Of a DNA stretch of 64,000 nt, positions 56,770 through 64,000 are shown piece by piece. The notes under the pieces are model-generated. The model had not been told where the DNA came from and searched no databases. It worked only from the letters and a program-made list of their open reading frames with translations. The stretch is from Anisus vortex. Taxonomy: Eukaryota > Mollusca > Gastropoda > Planorbidae. How positions within the stretch are numbered: the stretch's first letter is position 1; each line of letters opens with the position of its first letter. The DNA lies in the NCBI GenBank assembly GCA_949126835.1, contig OX421497.1, forward strand, positions 2,658,271 through 2,722,270. The letters are read 5' to 3'. A program made the position numbers and the translations under genes.

Positions 56770-59700
56770 TTAAGCGTTGTACTCTCCCATAGGTTCCCCG
56801 TTGTCGTATTCTGATAGGGAATATATTTTAGTGGCTTCAGTGAAGTTGGTACTAGAGTAAGATTCTCCACTACAGCACTTCTCATTGCTATTGGCGTCTT
56901 TTATAGTCAACACCGTCAAGGTTGATTTTAAGTTACCCAAACCGAAGGCTGTGCTTTTATCTAGGCTAGTCGCGTCACCGGAATGGTTACCATGGAGATG
57001 GCCCCGTTTCTTCTCGCCGGCCAATCGTTTCCTCTCCTGCTCCCTGCGAATGGTGGACGTCGTGTGGTTGTAGTAGAGCACGAAGTTGTTCACCAGGACC
57101 GGCACAGTGAAGCCGATCATGAGCACGCCGGAGATCCCGGTGGCGGTACCGATGAGGTAGCCCCACTCCGTCTTCGGGACCATGTCGCCGTAGCCCACCG
57201 TGGTCATGGTGACCACGGCCCACCAAAAGCACTTCGGGATGCTGGTGAAGACCTCCTTTTGACCCGAGTTCTCGGCGAAGTAGATGAGCGATGACGAGAT
57301 GAGCATCCCCACAGAAACAAAGAGCAGTAGCAACAGAAGATCCTGTAACGTAAAGAAGCAAAAAAAGATCATCGTTAAGATCTTTATTAGGCAATGTGAC
57401 AGTAAAACACGTAAAACCACCAAATTTTCTTTTGTTTTGTATACCTTCAAGATCTTAATGACAAACGGCCTTAGGTCGAATTATGTGGCCATAACCAGGG
57501 CTGTGGAGTCGGAGTCGAAGAGTCGGAGTCGGAGGAATTTTGGGTACCTGGAGTCGGAGTCGGAATAACAAAAAAAGGAGGAGTCGGAGTTGGAGTCGGA
57601 ACATTTATCTACCATTTATCAGTCGGAGTCGAAGAGTCGGAGTCGGAGGAAATTTCGGTACCTGGAGTCGGAGTCGGAGTTGGAGTCGGAACATTTATCT
57701 ACCATTTATCAGTCGGAGTCGAAGAGTCGGAGTCGGAGGAAATTTCGGTACCTGGAGTCGGAGTCGGAGTTGGAGTCGGAAGTACAAAAAATGAGGAGTC
57801 GGAATTGGAGTCGGAACATTTATCTACCGACTCCACAGCCCTGGCCATAACCATGCTCAGCCGTAGTGGTTAATGGCACCCGGGGACGGGACATTTTGCC
57901 CCCCCCCCTTCCTCTAGTTACGTCACTGCTCAGCCGCCTTTACTTTCCCCCAAAAGGATGACGAGTGCCCATTAGATCTTGATAGGCATGATTCTTCAGG
58001 TCCAGGAAGACACAATTCTAAACAGACACTGCAGTAGGCCATCGCGTCCCAAAATTTGCACAGTCTAAAGTAGGCCTAAATGAAATGCGAAAAAAAAAAA
58101 TCAATAAAGCCTGTCTAATTGATAAATGTACTGCACTAAGCTATGTATCAAGAAATGCGCATTAGGCTATTGTTTTTAAAAAGGTAAGAAAAGTGCTTTT
58201 TTCAGCTGGTCAATTTTAAAACGCTCTTTACTTGTCGGCAACTCGGACATTCCGAGTAAGAAGTTTTCCCATTTACGAATCGGTGCATATTTAAATCATT
58301 TTTTTTTTTGCACTTTTCTATATAAGCTTATTATGTCCCGTTTGCGTTGATTGTATCGTTCTTGACGACTTTGTGAACATTAACATAAATATCTCAGATA
58401 GATACGTGATTTAACGGCATTTAAAAGAAAAAATAAATATGCCTATTGAAAGTGTCATGTTTACTTTAAGTAATTTTAGATAATCACAATGTAGATGCTT
58501 AAAATTAGGAATTGACCAAAAATTATCATAAATGGCGCTTCTCTGTTACAGTCACCTTCTAATTAATGGCGCTACAATGAAGAAAAAGAAAGTATATATT
58601 TAAAATCATATATAGATCAGTGCCTAAGATGCAAAAATTTTTTTTACGCTAATTTGAAATCTAATTTTATTTGAAATTGTCTTTTCTTTAAATGACAGAT
58701 TATATTATATAATATTTTACTTTATTTATAATTCTAACAAATCTTCAATCAAAAATAAAACTGCAAGGTTGCTATTGATTGTTCAATAAAACAAACAGTT
58801 TTAAAATGCAAATTTTTAGAAACCGGAAGTTTATTTTCAACTATTTGTAATCGGAATTTCCGAGATGCCGAGTTTCCGACCGGTAAAGAGCAGGCTATTT
58901 AGTAGTCACTCACACTGTGGACTGCATAGAAACAAGGATGGAGATGAGCTGGTCAGGCTCGGAAGAGATGCCCCACAGGACAATCACCACCCACACCGCA
59001 TCGCTTACTGCGAGGCAATTGGGGCATAATCAAAGACATGTACAATAGAAAATGGACGGAACAACACAATCCTCCAACAGGAGTAACGACTGGCCACACC
59101 TGATATGAGCAGACCTACATACTCCGACTAAGGACAGGACACAACAGACTATTAGACCACCAGCACCGATTCAGCCCTAAATCACACCCCTGGGTGCCCC
59201 TGTGGAACTGGACTCCAAAATACACAGCACATCCTGCAATGGTGTCCACTCCACAGAGAGGCCTGTGACCAATCCTTGCCCCAAGGAGCCACCATGGATA
59301 AAAAGCTCTAGGGACCAAAGACATTCTTACAAACAACAGCCCTGTTCATCAGAGAAACAGGACAGTCAGTCTGACGCAGCAAAGGAAATCAAAATGGAAC
59401 GATGAAGAAAAAGAAGTAGACACCTACCTGATCTCCGTGTGTAAAAAAAAGCGAAATTGAATTAAACTTTTACTTTAAATTATTAATGGGTGTAGATTTA
59501 TTTGTCGCATGTTTTAAATTACGAAATATGCCTAAGTAGATTAGGCTATAATGTCTTGTTTTAATAAGTTTCCATAATATCTACACAGAAAATAAGGCAA
59601 CCACAGTTTGCTTTATTTATTTATAAGCAGTCTTTTAAATTGTTAAAACCATTTACAAAATGCCAAAATAATCATCGCCATTTCTTTTGGAATTTGAACA

Positions 59701-61688
59701 GTAGGTAGATATGGAATCGAAAACTTCACTAAAACTATATTTTATTACCCCCAACATTTGGCAATATTCTGATACTGTCAGAATATTGTGCCAATATAGT
59801 GTTCTGTTACAGCGGGAAAAGCCTTTGACTATTAGATAATTTTACCAGAAGATACTATCTATGGAGAAAAGACAACTATTAATACTATCTTTACTTATTT
59901 ATTTTTTACTCTCCCGTGCACATAAACATTGACGAAATGTTGACTTATTAGTACAGTTGAAAGCCTTGAAATTGTATCTTTCAATGTATGTTCCTATAGT
60001 CTGTGTATGTATGTATTCAATAGGCTACATTGCAACAAGATAAGCACTCAAAAGGCGTCTTTGCATTGCATTTAGCTATTTGGAAGAATGAATGGTTTGG
60101 ATCTCTCCCCCCCCCCCCCCCCCCTACCTATTTTACCCCTCCCTTATTGCTAATTCTACACGATGCAAAGTCTAGTATAGCCAGGATATTTTTTTTTAAA
60201 TTTAGTTGTTCAGCAAAAGCATTGCGCAGTTAGTTCTATGACATTTCTATTTCTTGATCAAATTTGAGTTTATGTTCTAGCAGCAGAGGTCGGCAAACAT
60301 TTCATAATAGTGTGCCAAAGTAGAATATCAAACAGATTCTGCGTGCCATCAGCTTAACGGCCATCATAGTCTACTACACAATTTCTTGTAGAAGAGGCTT
60401 ACATTGCCTTTTCGAGAGGTCTTCTGCGTGCCATCAAACATTGCTCTGCGTGCCAAGTGTGGCACGCGTTGCGTAGGTTGCCGACCCCTGGTCTAGCACT
60501 TATAAACAACATACATAGGTGACATAGGACAGCGCGCGCGCACACACACACATAGAGAGAGAGAGAGAGAGAAACTGAACACATAGTATTATTGAGCAGC
60601 AATAACAATGGTACCCTATTCATTGTTAAACAAAAACAAATATACAGTCCTACCGGATTATTTACGTTCAAGCCATGGAAAAGTCACGTTTTAAAAGCAA
60701 CATTCCCCTACATTTAGTTTTTGGAAAGCCGAGCTCACCAGAAAACAAAACTTGAGCAACACGGCTTTTTATAACCCACCAAATGATAGCAAGCTTATAG
60801 GCTAATAAGCTTATATAACATCCTTTTTTTCTGTAAGCCTAGATAAGATTCTTGTGTCAAGTAAAATTAATACCTAAGCGCCCAAGACATCCTGGACCTT
60901 TTCTACACTATGACTTCTAGCGCAATTAAATAAACATGTTGTAAGCTCAGAGCGCATTTAACATGGACCAACTAAAACATGCATAAAGCTTTTTTTTTAA
61001 TTCAAGAACACGGATATAATTCTATAGGCTAAATAGTTATACATTTTTTTTGTGTTGTTGTTGTTGTTTTTTTACATTAAAGGATATTATCTAGAGTCTA
61101 GAGGTAATTGATAAACCACGACAGAGCATATAGATGTAGTAATTATCGACTTAATATACAAGTCCTGAAACTCTCCCCCCCCCTCCCACTCATGCCTAAC
61201 GGACAAGGGTCACCCAGGGTCACCAAAAGAAGGTGACCACCAGCTACAAAGGAAGGTAATCACAACTAAGAAAACAAGGGCGTTAATTAATTATAATCCC
61301 ATTCATCACACTACTGACACCTGTTTGGCTTGGAGATGCATAATTAAGTACACATTTCCTCTCACCTTAATACTGGCCTTGAGTGTGTAGAACAGGATCC
61401 ACAGTCCGGAGATGTGCCGCATCAGCCGGAAGATCCTGAAGACCCTGAGAAGTTTCAGGAAGCTGATCATCCACAGCAAGATGTCCGAGTAGTTGAAGGA
61501 AACGTTCAGCGCGTGGAGGATGTTGTCGATGAGATCAGGCAGCAGTGCCAGGAACTCGACGACGCTCATAGGCAGCAGGATGAACTTGACCTTGCTCGGG
61601 GAGACGAGGAACCGAACCAGGAGCTCCAGGGAGAAGAAGATTAGGCAGCCGATGTCAATGTATCGCAGTACAGGGTGAGAGTTCTGAT
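56770..61688 (-). CDS. Voltage-gated K+ channel, Shaw/Kv3-like; last two coding exons (5' partial)
   Basis: Plasma-membrane Kv subunit. Minus exons 61688-61366 (107 aa) and 57342-56770 (190 aa plus stop), joined in phase 0 across a 4-kb intron. The first covers S2-S4: IDIGCLIFFSLELLVRFLVS, SVVEFLALLPDLID, and S4 with K/R every third residue (LKLLRVFRIFRLMRH). The second begins with S5 (DLLLLLLFVSVGMLISSSL), then pore helix and filter WWAVVTMTTVGYGD and S6 (GVLMIGFTVPVLVNNF). The S6 gate motif is T-V-P, not the usual P-V-P. The C-terminal tail is short and basic then Ser/Thr-rich, ending GEYNA. The T1 domain and S1 should be right of 64000 or in unseen exons. Subfamily (Kv3 versus another invertebrate Kv) is uncertain. 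Confidence 0.9.
57496..57843. mobile_element. hAT-type MITE, 348 bp, GGAGTC-repeat interior
   Basis: Starts CAGGGCTGTGGAGTCGG and ends CCGACTCCACAGCCCTG, with perfect 8-bp duplications GCCATAAC (57488-57495 and 57844-57851). The interior is made of GGAGTCGGAGTC-type hexamer repeats including a 79-bp direct duplication. In the last intron of the K+ channel. Confidence 0.92.
57925..58050 (-). mobile_element. Diverged SINE fragment
   Basis: Minus orientation: GCTCAGCCGCCTTTACTTTC, CGAGTGCCCATTAGATCTTG, and TTCAGGTCCAGGAAGACACA. Tail missing. Confidence 0.5.
58985..59400 (+). mobile_element. LINE ORF2 C-terminal fragment
   Basis: Frames with breaks give RTGHNRLLDHQHRF and then CGTGLQNTQHILQWCPLHRE, a Cys/His knuckle typical of the C-terminus of some non-LTR polyproteins, followed by ALFIRETGQS and a stop. 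Related to 3960-4215 but longer. Confidence 0.65.
60106..60124. repeat. Poly-C run
   Basis: About 18 consecutive C. Could form i-motif/G-quadruplex structure; also a likely place for assembly length errors. Confidence 0.85.
60284..60490. mobile_element. hAT-like MITE, CAGRGGTCGGCAA ends
   Basis: Left CAGAGGTCGGCAAACAT, right GTTGCCGACCCCTG. Flanks TCTAGCA occur on both sides (imperfect 8-bp duplication). Interior contains repeated CTGCGTGCCATCA. Confidence 0.7.
60533..60573. repeat. Compound microsatellite (GC)n(AC)n(AG)n
   Basis: GCGCGCGC, then CACACACACA, then about ten AG units. Confidence 0.9.
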
Positions 61689-61888
61689 CTGTTTTGATAC
61701 AAGTATAATGATTGAATGGTGAGAGCTTTGACCTGTATTGTTAGAAACATTATTATTATATTTTGCGAATGAATTACGAGTGAATTTTCACACATAATTA
61801 GTGTATAATCATTGGTGAAATCACTGAAACAAATTAATAAGAGAAATTAAAAACAAAAAAGTAATACCAAGGAAGCTAATTTGTAAAG

Positions 61889-62095
61889 TAGGGGTCGGCA
61901 ACATACGGCACGCGTTCCAGACTTGGCACGCCGTGGGATTTTCAATGGCACGCGGAAGAGGCCCAAAATGTCTATTCAAGTCTCTATTGTAAAAGAAATT
62001 TGGTGCAACAGCAGGTTGACTTTAAGGCTTTGTCGCGTTGAATGAATTAGAAAGCATACTTTGGCACTCTATTATCAAAAGGTTGCCGACCCTTG
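61889..62095. mobile_element. hAT-like MITE, TAGGGGTCGGCAA ends
   Basis: Left TAGGGGTCGGCAACATACGG, right GGTTGCCGACCCTTG. Flanks TTGTAAAG and ATGTAAAA suggest a decayed 8-bp duplication. Same family as 60284-60490, in inverted internal orientation relative to the CACGC motifs. Confidence 0.65.
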
Positions 62096-64000
62096 ATGTA
62101 AAACAATGAATTCTCTCTAGCGAATACATAATAACAATCTAAAACCGGTAGACTACTAATAAAATAATAGGCCACAGAATGTCACGGCGATAAAACACTT
62201 TTCTATGCTGTGTTAATTTTTGCTAAGACACATTTTAATATAGCCTATTATCTTTCCTCTCTAGAGAAATTCCTGGCATTGAACTAGTCAGGAAAAAGAA
62301 TCCAACTATTTAAAATATATTATCTACTCTAATGAAAACTCTAATGAAAATGTACAATTAGACTCGGGTCATGTAAAAGCGCAGGGCCTTTAGCCAGTAG
62401 GCCAATCGTCAACAAATGTGAAGAAAATAGGGGTGTGACTTGTGCGAAATTTCACTATTATAAACTTACTTAGACTTGTCCACCACAATGTCTCATTCAC
62501 TTACATACAGACACAAATGGCAGACACATACTTATAAAATATACAATCACAAACGTGAAAATATGTTTGGTTACGAATTTGTCTTTATAAAAGTTTATAT
62601 AAAAAATGGGGTTTTGATAAAGGCTGAAGAATCTTCCGTATAGAAGGAATATTGTAGCATAGACGATCACAAAGGCTGAAATTCGTTTCGTTTCGGGCAA
62701 GGAATGGGTTGTCTGAACTAACAATTTCGGCCTTATTTACAAAAACCTGTATCAAAAGCAAATGATAACCATGCGGGGCACAATAATATTATCTTTAAAA
62801 AGCGCATTTGTGGATTATACGACAGGTTAAGACTAGATAATTTGTTTAACAAACTGACCCAATAAAATTAAATTTCACGGACAAATTATTTAAACCCCAA
62901 GAGAAACAACGTTGTCAAGGTCCCAGCGGGCACACCACGTCGTATCGACGGGAAAAAACGTAGTGTCCACGTTTGTATAAAAAACTGTCTATAGTTTGCT
63001 TTAGTGAGTGTCCCCCAAATCAAATACTAATCTGTGTTATCTACGCTAAGTTAAAAAAATCCTGTAAGGGGCAGATTCGTTTCTTCAGACATTCTTCAGA
63101 TGTCGCGTTAGAAGAATTCTCTGGATATCTAGCCTGACACACTCAGCAGTTCAAATATTATTTCAAAGGATCTGCCCAGCTTCTTTGTTACGAACGTCAC
63201 AAGGCAGGAATTAAAGTTGAACTTCATGGAAAGTGGAAAAATGAGGTTGGATTAAGGAACAGCTGGCGACCTGACCTAGAGATGGAGGCCGCAAAGATGG
63301 ATGGATCTAGCCAAATTGGCCCAGGATAGAGAGGAACTCTGATCTTCTATAGTCGGTGGTCTACAATTAATTTAACAAAGGCCGTAAGGAAGTAGCTCGT
63401 TTTCATTCGTTCTTCTAAGACTTTCCTTGAGAGAACCATTTTATAAGAGATTTAGATAAACTTTGCTACACTAATACAAAACATAATGGCCATTAAATAA
63501 AAAACCTAACAAAATCAGACACTTCTCAACGTAATAATATATGCCAATCTTGAACAATAACAATAAAGGCCTCTTCTTCGAACAGACCCTCGTTATCATT
63601 AAAGTAATTAAAATCCTTCGGGAAATATTATTTTCGTTGCTTTTAGTTGGCAGAATAATTTATCCAACACATTTATTGTCAGCCTTAATTTGACACGAAT
63701 TTGAACTGAAGACTAGTCAATTTCCATTAACTATCTAAACCCTAAACGCTGAAGCTAAATGTGATTGCCATTTGCAGGTTTGATCGTGTTGGGCTGGGCT
63801 ATTGACTCTGATAACCTAATAATGCAAGACACATTCCTAATCAGGTCTGCTGTTTACATGACCTAAGTTACCGGTATTACTTTCGATTCCAGTTTTATGG
63901 ATCGTGACTCGTGACTTCTGGTATTTTGCTTGGTACGACATGATGTCGTTGCGGACACATTTGGGGTAGTAATAATAATAATAGTAATGGTCATTTATAT
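62096..64000. other. K+ channel upstream intron or flank, no gene seen
   Basis: AT-rich sequence between the S2-S4 exon and the right edge. I looked on the minus strand for a T1 domain or S1 segment and found none. Ends in a short AAT repeat. Confidence 0.5.

Noticed and set aside
56983..57394. Plus- and minus-strand ORFs rich in His/Arg overlapping the K+ channel exon
   Set aside because: Alternative-frame shadows of the GC-rich S5-S6 exon; only the TVGYGD frame has family support.
57540..57850. Overlapping Ser/Arg/Glu-rich ORFs (SRSWSRN, SESELESE)
   Set aside because: Translations of GGAGTC hexamers inside the hAT MITE; no gene structure.
61414..61644. Plus-strand ORF MPHQPEDPEDPEKF
   Set aside because: Antisense of the S2-S4 channel exon.

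Overview
The window reads as nuclear DNA from an animal: AT-rich, intron-rich genes with GT-AG splice sites, long introns and dense interspersed repeats. The gene content (SHPRH, akirin, a CYP39A1-like P450, TAF12, CMSS1, a Kv channel) is metazoan. The repeat style (tRNA-head SINEs, CR1/L2-like LINE tails ending in ATT repeats, very frequent TAGGCCTA palindromes) suggests a mollusc, most likely a gastropod. That placement is inference and no species is claimed.

Layout. Positions 1471-7199 (minus) hold the N-terminal half of SHPRH, a SNF2-type ubiquitin ligase; its 3' half lies beyond the left edge. Positions 7.5-13.2 kb are intergenic with TE remnants. Akirin is at 13241-18890 (plus), in four exons with a GC-AG first intron and a roughly 2-kb 3' UTR. 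A complete piggyBac element (21801-24175) carries an intact minus-strand transposase-like ORF whose first catalytic Asp is Asn. A 12-exon, 470-aa CYP39A1-like P450 lies at 25215-34866 (plus). TAF12 (37284-41998, minus, five exons) converges on it. A TE-rich gap (42-45.6 kb) with nested MITEs and telomere-like repeats separates TAF12 from the divergently oriented CMSS1 (45626-50828, plus, seven exons). After about 6 kb without genes, the last two coding exons of a Shaw-like voltage-gated K+ channel lie at 56770-61688 (minus); its 5' exons lie beyond the right edge.

The genes are functionally unrelated housekeeping or metabolic genes with no operon logic. SHPRH, akirin, TAF12 and CMSS1 act in the nucleus (replication-fork repair, transcription, ribosome biogenesis). 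The P450 belongs in the ER membrane and the channel in the plasma membrane. Exon models were built by hand from reading frame, splice phase and remembered family sequences; concatenated exons give whole codon counts for akirin (200 aa), CYP39A1-like (470 aa), TAF12 (214 aa) and CMSS1 (325 aa).

Most promising observations: the piggyBac ORF with a D-to-N catalytic change inside intact ends; tandem repeats that copy 3' splice sites in two separate genes; a freshly expanded 38-aa repeat in SHPRH; a SHPRH intron filled by an inverted SINE pair; and a T-V-P gate motif in the K+ channel.
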